From positions 3,554,001-3,618,000 of the forward strand of contig NZ_CP070982.1 in assembly GCF_018417595.1 (NCBI RefSeq): 64,000 bases of DNA. The letters are read 5' to 3'. The notes beneath the pieces were generated by a model that was given only the letters and a program-made list of their open reading frames with translations, did not search any database and was not told the DNA's origin. The first letter of the stretch is position 1. Every line of letters begins with the position of its first letter. Made by a program: the position numbers and the translations under genes. Positions 54,839 through 62,624 of this stretch are shown in pieces. The DNA is from Pseudomonas entomophila. Lineage in GTDB: Bacteria; Pseudomonadota; Gammaproteobacteria; Pseudomonadales; Pseudomonadaceae.

Positions 54839-56560
54839 ATGAAGCAGCTCCTGAAGATAGCCCTCGGCGCCGGCCTGGCCTGCACCGCCCTGCCCGGCCT
54901 GGCGGCGGTGGACCTGATCCTGCACAACGCCAAGGTCTACACCGCCGAGCCCGGCCAGCCGTTGCAACAGGCGGTGGCGGTGGAGGGCGAGAAGATCGTC
55001 GCGGTGGGTAGCGACACGGCCGTGCTGCGCCTGAAGACTACGGGCACCCAGCTCATCGACCTCGGCGGCAAGGTGCTGATGCCCGGCCTGCTCGACTCCC
55101 ACTCCCACGCCATCAAGGGCGGCCTGCAACTGGCGCTGGCCGACCTGGCTGGCGTGCAGATCCCCCTCGACGAACTGGAACAGCGCCTGCGCCAGTGGCG
55201 CGACGACGGCAAGGCCCGGCGTGGCGAGTTCCTCAGCGTCGGCGGCCTGCCCCCCACCTACTGGGACGACATCGCCGCCCTGGAGCAACGCTTCAACCAC
55301 GGCGAGTGGGCCAACCAACCCCTGCTGTTCGCCGCCAACGACATGCACACCGGCTGGGCCAACCAGGCCATGCTCGCCCGCGCCGGGATCGACGCCAGCA
55401 CCCTCGCCGCGCTGCCGGCCGAAGCCCGCAACACCCTGGGCCGGCACCCGGACGGCAGCCCCAACGGCTTCCTGGTCGATGCCAGCCTGTACCCGGTCAC
55501 CGACCTGCTGCCGGCCCTCACCCACGACACCCTGATGACGGCCGGGCGGCTGGCCCTGGACCGTTACAAGCAACTCGGCGTCACCGGCTGGATGGACCCG
55601 CTGGCCAACGAGCTGCCGGGCGCCGATGTGCACAACGACTCCCTGGGCGTGCTGCCGGTGTACAAGGCGCTTGCGGATAACGGCGAGCTGACCGCCCATG
55701 TCGCCGCTCTGCTGATGGCCGACTCCAAGGCCGGCCCGGCCGACCTCGACCAACTGGACAAGGTGCGCCAACAGTTCATCGGTGTGCGCAACCTCACCTT
55801 GCCCGGGATCAAGGTGTTCGCCGATGGCGTCGCGGAGATGCCGGCACAAAGCGCGGCCATGCTCGAGCCCTACAAGAACTCCGGGCAACGCGGCGAGTTG
55901 CTGCTCGACCCCGCACGCTTCGGCGCGCTGGTAGGCGCCGCCGATGCCCGTGGCTGGCTGGTGCATGTACATGCCATCGGCGACCGCGCCGTGCGCGTGG
56001 CCCTCGACGGCGTGGCCCAGGCCCGCCGCGAGCGCAGCAGCGGTATCCCCCACTCCATCACCCACCTGCAGATGGTCAACCCCAAGGAGTACCCGCGCTT
56101 CAGGCAGCTCGACGTGATCGCCTCGATGCAGTTGTACTGGGCCAGCGCCGACGCGGCCAACCTCGACTTGGTCAAGCCATATGTAAACGCCATGGCCTTC
56201 CTGCATACCTTCCCGGCCCGTTCGCTACTCAAGCAAGGTGCGACCATCGCCGGCGCCAGCGACTGGCCGATCAGTACCCCCGATCCCTGGCAGGCGATCT
56301 ACCAGGCCATCAGCCGCAGGGGCCCGAAGGGTGTGCTCAACGCCGATGAAGCCCTCGACCGCCAGGCCATGTTCCAGGCCTACACCCTCAATGCCGCCCG
56401 GGCCATGCGCCTGGAACGGCAGGTCGGTTCGCTCGCGGCAGGCAAGCAGGCCGACATGATCGTGCTCGACCGCGATGTGCTGACGGTCGGGCCCGAAGCG
56501 TTGCGCGACACCCAGGTGCTGCAGACCTGGTTCGCCGGAAAACGGATCTACGCACGCTGA
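54839..56560 (+). CDS. Exported YtcJ-type metal-dependent amidohydrolase
   Basis: A 573-residue protein. A signal peptide (MKQLLKIALGAGLACTALPGLAA) sends it to the periplasm. Metal-site motifs of the amidohydrolase superfamily are DSHSHAIKGG near residue 85, HVHAIGDRAV near 380 and ASDWPIS near 475. The YtcJ branch is poorly characterised; members hydrolyse amides of unknown type. It is divergent from the LysR regulator that also heads the C45 hydrolase and transporter genes, suggesting a shared substrate processed outside the cytoplasm. Confidence 0.87.
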   Translation: MKQLLKIALGAGLACTALPGLAAVDLILHNAKVYTAEPGQPLQQAVAVEGEKIVAVGSDTAVLRLKTTGTQLIDLGGKVLMPGLLDSHSHAIKGGLQLALADLAGVQIPLDELEQRLRQWRDDGKARRGEFLSVGGLPPTYWDDIAALEQRFNHGEWANQPLLFAANDMHTGWANQAMLARAGIDASTLAALPAEARNTLGRHPDGSPNGFLVDASLYPVTDLLPALTHDTLMTAGRLALDRYKQLGVTGWMDPLANELPGADVHNDSLGVLPVYKALADNGELTAHVAALLMADSKAGPADLDQLDKVRQQFIGVRNLTLPGIKVFADGVAEMPAQSAAMLEPYKNSGQRGELLLDPARFGALVGAADARGWLVHVHAIGDRAVRVALDGVAQARRERSSGIPHSITHLQMVNPKEYPRFRQLDVIASMQLYWASADAANLDLVKPYVNAMAFLHTFPARSLLKQGATIAGASDWPISTPDPWQAIYQAISRRGPKGVLNADEALDRQAMFQAYTLNAARAMRLERQVGSLAAGKQADMIVLDRDVLTVGPEALRDTQVLQTWFAGKRIYAR

Positions 56561-56565
56561 GTACG

Positions 56566-56590
56566 GGCGCCGCCCGCGAGGGGCGGCGCC
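56566..56590. terminator. GC-rich hairpin between convergent genes
   Basis: GGCGCCGCCC and GGGCGGCGCC form a perfect ten-base-pair stem with a five-base loop. It lies six bases after the amidohydrolase stop and ten bases before the end of the opposing small gene. There is no U-tract, so its efficiency as a terminator is uncertain. Confidence 0.5.
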
Positions 56591-56599
56591 TGCACAGGG

Positions 56600-56830
56600 T
56601 CACACTTCCTGGAACGTGGCGGCCGCGCCGCCCGCCCCGCCACCCAAGGTGAGGCACTTGACGGAAATCTGCGGGCGATTGCCGTCTCTCAAGGTATAGC
56701 GATCGTCGACCACGAGGGTCTGTCCCGCCGCGTTCACACAGTTGGGTACCGCGTAGTTCTGGTTGCCGCCCGTGTAGGCACCACCGGTTGCAACCACTGC
56801 GTTCAGCGAGGCGCTATAGACATCGGTCAT
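56600..56830 (-). CDS. Small protein of unknown function (76 residues)
   Basis: I do not recognise it. The ATG at 56830 is preceded by AGGAAAC, and the reading frame has no signal peptide or membrane segment. The sequence has an alanine- and glycine-rich first half (SASLNAVVATGGAYTGG), two cysteines (PNCVN and VKCLT) and a glycine-rich end (LGGGAGGAAATFQEV). It lies 124 bases downstream of the exported 257-residue protein and has its own copy of the 19-base motif upstream, so it is probably a unit of the same regulon. Confidence 0.6.
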   Translation of the reverse strand: MTDVYSASLNAVVATGGAYTGGNQNYAVPNCVNAAGQTLVVDDRYTLRDGNRPQISVKCLTLGGGAGGAAATFQEV

Positions 56831-56926
56831 TTCGGTTTCCTTCCCTGTCTCGTTGATGGATGCAGGTGGCGGTGCAGCCTGTACCGCTACCCACGCCCTG
56901 ACAGTAATTGGCCCGCTAAACCTGAG

Positions 56927-56945
56927 TAAGTATCGATACCGTAAC
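56927..56945 (-). promoter_or_regulatory. 19-base motif, site 1 of 3
   Basis: Plus-strand TAAGTATCGATACCGTAAC. It lies about 97 bases upstream of the 76-residue protein gene and just before the end of the 257-residue protein gene. The core GTATCGATAC is a perfect palindrome. Matches sites at 58679 and 59704 with 17 and 17 of 19 bases. Confidence 0.7.
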
Positions 56946-56954
56946 CTCGGCCAC

Positions 56955-57731
56955 TCAGGGTTGCGCGGGATAGTTCCCCGGCACGAAGGCGTTGATCGAC
57001 ACATCGAAATAGACGCTTTGCGGGCTCGATGCGCTCAAGGTCACCACGGTATAGCGCCCCATCTGCAACGTCGCGTTGGCCGACGCCTGCGCCGACTTGC
57101 TCATCGTCTGGGGCGCCACCGGCCGCAGCACACTCAGGGGCAGCACGCTGCCAACGGGTACATTGCTGGCGACGAACACCCAGACCGTCGGCGCGGTTAC
57201 CTGGGTGTACCGCGTCTGGTAAGGGTTGAGGCTGTTGTAATTGACGGGCGTCGGGTTGTCCGGTTTTCCATCGTCGCTCTGGTAGATGAAACTTGCCACG
57301 CCCGTGGCCACCGGCTGGGCATGCTGCGGTGCGTCGTAATACATGCCGACGTACCCCGCCAGGCCACTGCCATCGCCGTTCACCTGCCTGCCATCGAAGC
57401 TGTAGGTATTGCCCGCCTGCGCCTCGGAGCAAGCCTGCATTGTCACTGTGCCCGGGTACGCCACCGGGACGTAAGACACATAGACCGCGAGGCTGGTGTC
57501 GAACACCAGCGTGGTCTGATCGGCAATCGGCTGCAGGATGTAGGACACAACAACATTGCCTCCCTCGGAAACCGGGTCGGGCAGCACCACGATGATGTAC
57601 TGGTTGTTGGCCACCAGGAACTGCCTGGCCTGAAGGTCGACATTGAGGTTCAGCAGCAGTGTCCCTGCGCTGCAAGGCAGCGCCGCGAGCAGCCAAGCGA
57701 AGGCCAGGCCCTTCAATCCGGATCGATTCAT
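56955..57731 (-). CDS. Exported beta-rich protein of unknown function
   Basis: A 258-residue protein from the ATG at 57731, which has GGGAG in front; an upstream in-frame ATG at 57767 lies inside a terminator hairpin and is unlikely. The signal peptide MNRSGLKGLAFAWLLAALPCSA is clear. The mature part is rich in Val, Thr, Tyr, Gln and Asn and seems all-beta. By eye it aligns over most of its length with the 242-residue protein upstream (for example LAVYVSYVPVAYPGTVTMQ with YKIYVTTQGNIAANTTIQM). I read them as distant paralogs, one exported and one not. Function unknown. Confidence 0.75.
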   Translation of the reverse strand: MNRSGLKGLAFAWLLAALPCSAGTLLLNLNVDLQARQFLVANNQYIIVVLPDPVSEGGNVVVSYILQPIADQTTLVFDTSLAVYVSYVPVAYPGTVTMQACSEAQAGNTYSFDGRQVNGDGSGLAGYVGMYYDAPQHAQPVATGVASFIYQSDDGKPDNPTPVNYNSLNPYQTRYTQVTAPTVWVFVASNVPVGSVLPLSVLRPVAPQTMSKSAQASANATLQMGRYTVVTLSASSPQSVYFDVSINAFVPGNYPAQP

Positions 57732-57750
57732 TGGCTTCTCCCAAGTAAAA

Positions 57751-57783
57751 ACACCCGTATCCACCAACGGTGGATACGGGTGT
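57751..57783 (-). terminator. Strong intrinsic terminator directly before the exported-protein gene
   Basis: ACACCCGTATCCACC and GGTGGATACGGGTGT pair perfectly over 15 base pairs around AAC; on the minus strand the stem is followed by TTTTTAC. It ends 20 bases upstream of the ATG at 57731, right beside the ribosome site, so it could act as a terminator after the 242-residue gene and as an attenuator of the next one. Confidence 0.85.
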
Positions 57784-57805
57784 CATGGCATCAATCGATA
57801 CGTGT

Positions 57806-58534
57806 TCAGCTGCCTGAGTTGACGATGGTGCCGATCGTCGAACCAGAGCTTACCGGCTGTACCGCTGGAGTACCGGGCAGGTTGGTGATCGCGAAGGTAC
57901 TGGCCAGCACCTGCAGGTCGTATTCGATGGTGCTGGCATTGAAGGAGAAGGTGCAACCCGGCGCCGACACGCTGGCCTGCACGTTACCCGACTGCAGGTT
58001 CTGTTGCGCCGCCACCATCAGGATGTTGTCCAGTGGCTTCATCATGATCGAACCTTGTGGGTTCAGGGTGAAGGCGCAAAATGGCAGGTACCGGGTACCG
58101 TTCGGTGTAGTGACCAGCCCCGCAAGGCCCACGGTCAATGGTGGGGTTCCGGCCGGCCGGTTGTTGAACAGCCCCAGGCTGTCGGCAGGCACACCCGACA
58201 CGCCGCCCGACACGAAGCTGCCGTCGGGGTTGAAGGTCTGCGCGCTGCCCAGCGACATCTCCGCAGAAATCGACTGCATCTGGATCGTGGTATTGGCGGC
58301 GATGTTGCCCTGGGTGGTGACATAGATCTTGTATTGCGGGTTGTACTCGATGTCGACCAGCCCGAACATCGAGCCGAACGGCACGGAGAACCAGGTGGGC
58401 ACACCGGCGGTAAGCTGGTTTGGCCCCACCGCACCTTTGTAGGCCATCAGGCTGTATCCCTGAGCCTGCAATGCACCAAGCACCGCCTTCTGGTCGGCCG
58501 TAGTAAAATCAAAATCCATGGAAAAAGTAGTCAT
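57806..58534 (-). CDS. Beta-rich protein of unknown function, no signal peptide
   Basis: A 242-residue protein opening MTTFSMDFDFTTADQKAV, with no signal peptide or membrane segment. It has two cysteines (PFCAF and PGCTF), many aromatic and polar residues in alternating patterns, and a Gly/Ser-rich middle (GSFVSGGVSGVPADS). It aligns weakly with the next gene's exported product. It could be cytoplasmic, or released by a route that needs no Sec signal. The ATG at 58534 follows AGGTGAAACC. The 19-base motif lies 145 bases upstream. Confidence 0.78.
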   Translation of the reverse strand: MTTFSMDFDFTTADQKAVLGALQAQGYSLMAYKGAVGPNQLTAGVPTWFSVPFGSMFGLVDIEYNPQYKIYVTTQGNIAANTTIQMQSISAEMSLGSAQTFNPDGSFVSGGVSGVPADSLGLFNNRPAGTPPLTVGLAGLVTTPNGTRYLPFCAFTLNPQGSIMMKPLDNILMVAAQQNLQSGNVQASVSAPGCTFSFNASTIEYDLQVLASTFAITNLPGTPAVQPVSSGSTIGTIVNSGS

Positions 58535-58678
58535 GGTTTCACCTGTCGATCCTTAACGCCTTGATATATGTCGGCCGCGTGTTTGCCGGCCAACGACCTG
58601 AGTCACCGAATAGCAACTTTCAATCCCTGGCTTTTCCTTGTGACTCGGGAGGAGCGTAAACAGCCAACGCCGCGCCAA

Positions 58679-58697
58679 TAAGTAGCGTTACCGTAAC
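58679..58697 (-). promoter_or_regulatory. 19-base motif, site 2 of 3
   Basis: Plus-strand TAAGTAGCGTTACCGTAAC. It lies between the end of the regulator gene (58715) and the start of the 242-residue protein gene (58534), about 145 bases upstream of the latter. Confidence 0.7.
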
Positions 58698-58714
58698 TAA
58701 CGACGAACTTTCGA

Positions 58715-59455
58715 TTACCCCCGCAAGCACGCCCGTTCCTGTTGCGGGGTATTCAGAAATGCCTGCAATGCCTGGCAGATCGAAGAGGCCAGGGCTTCCT
58801 GGTGGGTGATTTCCAGGTAAGCCTCGCCATTGAACTGCTCCGACCAGGTCACGCAGCCGGTGGCCGTCTCGATCAAGCGAACGCTGGTGCGGATGCGCTG
58901 CGTATCGACATGCACGCTGCCCTCCAGGCGATGCCCGCCGGCCACCGGTTGCGGTGCCATGCCAACGGGCTCGACGATGATTCGCCGGCCCAGGTTCTTG
59001 TACAGCAGATGCGTCAGTTCCTCATGCAACCCCTGGGCGAAACACTCCCACTCGGCGGCCTGCGCCACGCACCGGAACGGGCAGATGGAAAAGGCGCTGC
59101 CCTGCTGAAACCCGCAGGTGGCCGGGCGCAGCCGCCGAAATTCAGGCATGTAGCAGCCCAGTGGCACGACAATCTCGAGCGAGGCAGTATTGTCGCCAAC
59201 GGCGTAGTAGTGCTTGAGCTTGGCCCGCAGGCGCCCGACCTGGGCACGGACCACCGGGTCTTCTCCCGGGCTGTAGTAACGGGGATCGCGGTCGAACACC
59301 CCGATACCGATCGCATATTCGCTGGTGTCGCGGGCGCACGCCTTGAGCGCCTGCTCCACCAGGTAATCCAGCAGTCGGCTCATGCGCGGCGACTTCCTGA
59401 ATGTAGCACTCGCCAACAGCGCCTCCTTCGCGGACCTGACTTCCTCCTCCGTCAC
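58715..59455 (-). CDS. Winged-helix transcriptional regulator with a TolB-like C-terminal part
   Basis: A 246-residue protein starting with GTG at 59455 (AGGA a few bases before). Residues about 10-100 (FRKSPRMSRLLDYLV, TSEYAIGIGVFDRDPRYY, DPVVRAQVGRLRAKLKHYY, VPLGCYMPEF) match a DNA-binding-like N-terminal domain seen in bacterial signalling proteins, often fused to TolB-like or TPR parts. The C-terminal part (FAQGLHEELTHLL, then LEGSVHVDTQRIRTSVRLIETATGCVTWSEQF) resembles the TolB-like nucleotide-cyclase-associated domain. No membrane segment is visible. It probably controls the downstream genes on the same strand through the 19-base motif. Confidence 0.8.
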   Translation of the reverse strand: MTEEEVRSAKEALLASATFRKSPRMSRLLDYLVEQALKACARDTSEYAIGIGVFDRDPRYYSPGEDPVVRAQVGRLRAKLKHYYAVGDNTASLEIVVPLGCYMPEFRRLRPATCGFQQGSAFSICPFRCVAQAAEWECFAQGLHEELTHLLYKNLGRRIIVEPVGMAPQPVAGGHRLEGSVHVDTQRIRTSVRLIETATGCVTWSEQFNGEAYLEITHQEALASSICQALQAFLNTPQQERACLRG

Positions 59456-59913
59456 CAGGTCCTAGCCCACCCGTTTGCCCTGCGCTTCAGCCATGGCATG
59501 AATTTCCTCTGCATCCTTACATGGAAAATATGCATGTATGCCGAGCGGCTTGGTTCGATACATCTCTGGGCAGCACTGCACTCGCCACACCGCATTGTCT
59601 GGAAACACCGCCCCTGTTTCTTAGTTGGACAAGTTTCGGCGGCCCCGCAAGTTTCACAACTTCCAGCGGTGCCTGACAGCCTAACGGCGCGCGCAGTAGC
59701 CTATAAGTATCGTTACCGTAGCGTGGAAGTTGCCTGGCCTTGCATCGGGTGATCACGGTGTTTTTATCCTGGGTGGTGTGGTGGCCCTACCACCACCCTG
59801 TGTATGCTGTTCCCCGCGCGGCGAACGGAATCCCGGGCTGGCCTGCAGGAGCGCTCAAGCCACCCCACGCGATCGGGCCATGATCGAGCACTTTGTGACG
59901 GACGCCCCGCCCT
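59456..59913. other. 458-base gap before the PAS-GGDEF gene
   Basis: No convincing gene. It holds site 3 of the 19-base motif and, further right, the inverted repeat GGGTGGTG / CACCACCC (59771-59798), of unknown role. Both the regulator (minus strand) and the diguanylate cyclase (plus strand) must have their promoters here. Confidence 0.6.
59704..59722 (-). promoter_or_regulatory. 19-base motif, site 3 of 3
   Basis: Plus-strand TAAGTATCGTTACCGTAGC. It lies about 249 bases upstream of the regulator gene, which suggests that the regulator controls its own transcription or shares an activator with the other two genes. Confidence 0.7.
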
Positions 59914-60777
59914 ATGCCCGTTGACTTGCAAGCGCTCTACCCCAAGCTGATCCACCTGATGCTCGACACCGTGTTCGTGGTCGACCGGGACGACACCATC
60001 GTGTTCGTCAGCAATGCCTGCGAGGCGCTGCTCGGTTACCGCGCCGACGAGCTGGCCGGCACCCTGATCACCCGCTACATGCACCCCGACGACCTGGAAG
60101 CCACCCGTGCCTCGATCGTCAAGGTCATGGGCGGCACGCCCCACTTCGATTTCCGCAACCGCTACGTGCGCAAGGATGGCGGTATCGTGCACATCCTCTG
60201 GGCGGCGTTCTGGTCCGACGAAGTGGGGGCGCGCATCGGTGTCGCGCGCAACATCACCGCCCTCGCCCAGGCCGAGCACGAACTGCGCTTTCTCGCCCAC
60301 CACGACCCGTTGACCCACCTCACCAACCGCTCGCTGTTCAATGACCGGCTGGCTTCGGCCCTGCGTTCGGCGCAGCGTCACCAGCGCCGGCTGGCGCTGC
60401 TGTTCCTCGATATCAACGATTTCAAGGGCATCAATGACGGCCATGGCCACGCGGCCGGCGACCGCGTGCTGTGCACCATCGCGCGGCGCTTGCAGGCCTG
60501 CGTGCGTGAAGCGGACACGGTAGCGCGCATGGGCGGTGACGAGTTCATCGTGCTGCTGACGGACATTCCGTCGGATGCCGCCGTGCACGAGAAAGTGGAG
60601 CAGATTGCCGCGGCCATGGCCGAACCGCTGAGCACGGAGTTCGATGCGCTGCGGATGCCGTCCTGCAGCATCGGCCTGGCCTTCTACCCCGAGAATGGCG
60701 AGGATGCCGACACCCTGCTCAGCCACGCGGACGGCGACATGTACCGCAAGAAACGCCACCGCGCCCGGGTGGGCTGA
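59914..60777 (+). CDS. PAS-GGDEF diguanylate cyclase
   Basis: A 287-residue cytoplasmic protein. A PAS domain (about residues 10-125; LDTVFVVDRDDTIVFVSNACEALLGY) is followed by a GGDEF domain with an intact active site MGGDEF near residue 208 and a product-inhibition site READ five residues before it. It should make cyclic di-GMP from GTP under control of the PAS sensor, whose ligand is unknown. It has no membrane segment. It ends ten bases from the convergent nrsF gene and is not obviously linked to either neighbour. Confidence 0.92.
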   Translation: MPVDLQALYPKLIHLMLDTVFVVDRDDTIVFVSNACEALLGYRADELAGTLITRYMHPDDLEATRASIVKVMGGTPHFDFRNRYVRKDGGIVHILWAAFWSDEVGARIGVARNITALAQAEHELRFLAHHDPLTHLTNRSLFNDRLASALRSAQRHQRRLALLFLDINDFKGINDGHGHAAGDRVLCTIARRLQACVREADTVARMGGDEFIVLLTDIPSDAAVHEKVEQIAAAMAEPLSTEFDALRMPSCSIGLAFYPENGEDADTLLSHADGDMYRKKRHRARVG

Positions 60778-60787
60778 GCCTGGCGGA

Positions 60788-61429
60788 TCACCAGCGCAAC
60801 AGGCGTGGCCCCAACGCTGCGCCAAGCACCGTGGGCACCAGCATCCCCAGCAGGTACCAGAGCCCCCAGAACGGCATGCCCATCTCCGGGCAATGCAGGC
60901 AGTACACCAGTGTCGCGGTGGAGCCGGCGAGCAGCCCGCCAGCGGCACCTGCCTGGCGCAAACGGGTCGGCGCCAGGCCACGCAAGGCCCAGAACACGGC
61001 GATGAAGACGGGTGTCGAAAGCAAGGTGATATTCAATGCGCAGGTACGCCAGGTGCGGCCAAAGATCAGGTCGGCCCGCGCCTCCGGTGGGGCACCGAAC
61101 AGGCTGATGGCCGCGCCCAGCCACACCAGCAGCAACGGCACGCCCAGCAGCCCCCACAGCGCGCCGCCCCTGACACCCGGCCGGGCCAGCCGCTGGGTCA
61201 GCCACAGGCCCAGCAACGCCAGGCTGGTGGGCAACGCCACCTTGGCCCAGAACAGCGGCGTGCGCGCCACCTCGGCCAGGTCGCTGCGCACCCCATAGAG
61301 GGCCACGGTCAGCAGCAACGCGCCCAGCATGCCGGCGAGCAGCGCCAGCCCCAGGCGCCGCGTCAGCGCATGGTGATCTACCGGCCCCTCTGCGGTGGCC
61401 AGCAGATCGATCAGATCATCGGTCTTCAT
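60788..61429 (-). CDS. nrsF: NrsF, membrane anti-sigma factor of SigF
   Basis: A 213-residue DUF1109/NrsF-family inner-membrane protein with six hydrophobic segments. Cysteines at C130, C177 and C180 fit the pattern of the conserved pair that is needed for metal sensing in Caulobacter NrsF. In that organism NrsF holds SigF at the membrane and releases it under chromate, cadmium or other metal stress. The gene overlaps sigF by 14 bases and is co-transcribed with it. Confidence 0.9.
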   Translation of the reverse strand: MKTDDLIDLLATAEGPVDHHALTRRLGLALLAGMLGALLLTVALYGVRSDLAEVARTPLFWAKVALPTSLALLGLWLTQRLARPGVRGGALWGLLGVPLLLVWLGAAISLFGAPPEARADLIFGRTWRTCALNITLLSTPVFIAVFWALRGLAPTRLRQAGAAGGLLAGSTATLVYCLHCPEMGMPFWGLWYLLGMLVPTVLGAALGPRLLRW

Positions 61430-62003
61430 CTTTGCCTTTACCTCGAATCAACCTGCCCAAAGCCTTGAGGCCTCGGTGTATGCCCACCTTCACCGCCGAA
61501 CTGGACAGCCCGGTGATACGCGCGGTCTCCTCCACCGACAAGCCCTCCAGCTTGACGTGCACGATGGGCAGGCGCTGGCGGTCCGGCAACTGCCCGAGCA
61601 GCTTGCCCAGGTCGCGGCTGGCCTGGGCGGGTGCTTCGTCACTGGCGGCAAACAGTTCGTTGTCGTCGTCCAGCGCATCGTGCCGCGCCTCGCGACGGGC
61701 GTGGCTGCGCAGGTGATCGGCCAGCTTGTAGCGGGCGATCGCCTGCACCCAGGCGGTGAGCGGCTGCTGTGCCTGGTAGGTGTGGCGCGCATTGTGTACC
61801 GCCAGCAACACCTCCTGCAGCAGGTCCTCGACCTCTGCCGGGTGCTGGGGCAGGCGCCGCCGCAGAAAACCGCGGACATGGGCGGCCAACGCCGAGAGGA
61901 ACTGGCGATAGGCGACGGCGTCACCTGCCAGCCCTTGCAGCAACAGGGCCTGCAACTGCGATTCGCGGGTGCTGAGCACGTCCTGTGAGTTAGTTCGTTG
62001 CAT
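61416..62003 (-). CDS. sigF: SigF-type ECF RNA polymerase sigma factor
   Basis: A sigma-70 family factor of up to 195 residues with region 2 (VEDLLQEVLLAVHNARHTY) and region 4 (VEETARITGLSSSAVKVGIHRGL). It is paired with nrsF, and bufABC lies on the other side, as in the Caulobacter SigF system. An exact GTAACC-N16-CGAA promoter covers the first codons from 62003, so the real start is probably downstream, for example GTG at 61979; the given start keeps the full open frame. Confidence 0.9.
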   Translation of the reverse strand: MQRTNSQDVLSTRESQLQALLLQGLAGDAVAYRQFLSALAAHVRGFLRRRLPQHPAEVEDLLQEVLLAVHNARHTYQAQQPLTAWVQAIARYKLADHLRSHARREARHDALDDDNELFAASDEAPAQASRDLGKLLGQLPDRQRLPIVHVKLEGLSVEETARITGLSSSAVKVGIHRGLKALGRLIRGKGKDEDR

Positions 62004-62019
62004 CGGCCGCCAGGGTTAC
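61994..62019 (-). promoter_or_regulatory. SigF-type promoter for sigF-nrsF, overlapping the apparent start codon
   Basis: On the minus strand GTAACC at 62019-62014 is followed after exactly 16 bases by CGAA at 61997-61994. This is the same pattern as at bufA and matches the SigF promoter described in Caulobacter. The apparent ATG (62003) sits between the two elements. Confidence 0.8.
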
Positions 62020-62145
62020 ACCGTCGGTGGGTTTCTTTTCATCCAAGCATTGCCAGCGTGCCGGGTGCAAGTGGCGGATGAACGGTGAAGGCCTCCAGGT
62101 GCGCAGCGCAAGGCGAACATCCATGGCCGATCGATCATGGCCAAG

Positions 62146-62192
62146 GTAGGAGCGGATTCATCCGCGATGCGCCGCGCACGGCGCTCGATCGC
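62146..62192. repeat. Single REP arm upstream of bufA
   Basis: One copy of GTAGGAGCGGATTCATCCGC joined to GCGCCGCGC...GCGCTCGATC; the matching opposite arm found at the other sites is missing. Confidence 0.8.
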
Positions 62193-62241
62193 GTAGGCGC
62201 AGACAATCTCAAGGCAAAAGAAAAATAATTTTCCTGAGCCT

Positions 62242-62267
62242 GTAACCCGATCCACCCCCACCACGAA
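62242..62267 (+). promoter_or_regulatory. SigF-type promoter for bufABC
   Basis: GTAACC at 62242-62247 and CGAA at 62264-62267, separated by exactly 16 bases. The start of transcription would be about 50 bases upstream of the bufA ATG. The identical elements at sigF argue that both are read by the SigF encoded here. Confidence 0.82.
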
Positions 62268-62323
62268 CTACTCCATGAGCCGCCGGTAAACCGCCTCGGC
62301 CACTTCCCCTGGAGAGCACCACC

Positions 62324-62608
62324 ATGAAAACCCTCGCCCTCGCCTCTGCCGCCCTCGCCCTCGCCGCACTGGCCGGCACCGTCATGGCCGACGACACCAA
62401 GCCCGCCGGCACCGGCGCCACCATGGAGAAATGCTACGGCGTCGCCATGGCCGGCAAGAACGACTGCAAGGCCGGTGCCGGCACCACCTGCGCCGGCAGC
62501 GCCAAGAAAGACTACGACGGCATGCACTGGAAGAACGTCCCCACCGGCACCTGCACGTCGATCAAGACCCCCAACGGTATGGGTTCGCTCACCCCGATCA
62601 AGTCCTGA
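62324..62608 (+). CDS. bufA1: BufA1-type bufferin precursor (DUF2282)
   Basis: A 94-residue precursor of a ribosomally made, modified peptide. The signal peptide ([22 protein letters not shown]) is followed by a core with four cysteines, C37 ([15 protein letters not shown] includes C37 and C48), C56 and C77, at bufferin spacing. In studied bufferins some cysteines are turned into thiooxazole groups by the DUF692 enzyme and the product binds copper in the periplasm. GGAGAG precedes the ATG. First gene of the bufABC operon. Confidence 0.9.
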   Translation: MKTLALASAALALAALAGTVMADDTKPAGTGATMEKCYGVAMAGKNDCKAGAGTTCAGSAKKDYDGMHWKNVPTGTCTSIKTPNGMGSLTPIKS

Positions 62609-62624
62609 GCGGAGGCCGCCGACC

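Larger units (their letters stand above)
62004..62323. other. 320-base gap between sigF and bufA
   Basis: No gene seen. It contains the upstream part of the sigF promoter, a single REP arm at 62146-62192 and the bufA promoter at 62242-62267. Confidence 0.7.

Noticed and set aside
59771..59798. GGGTGGTG / CACCACCC inverted repeat as a terminator
   Set aside because: Short stem, 12-base loop and no T-run following on either strand in the right position; role not supported.
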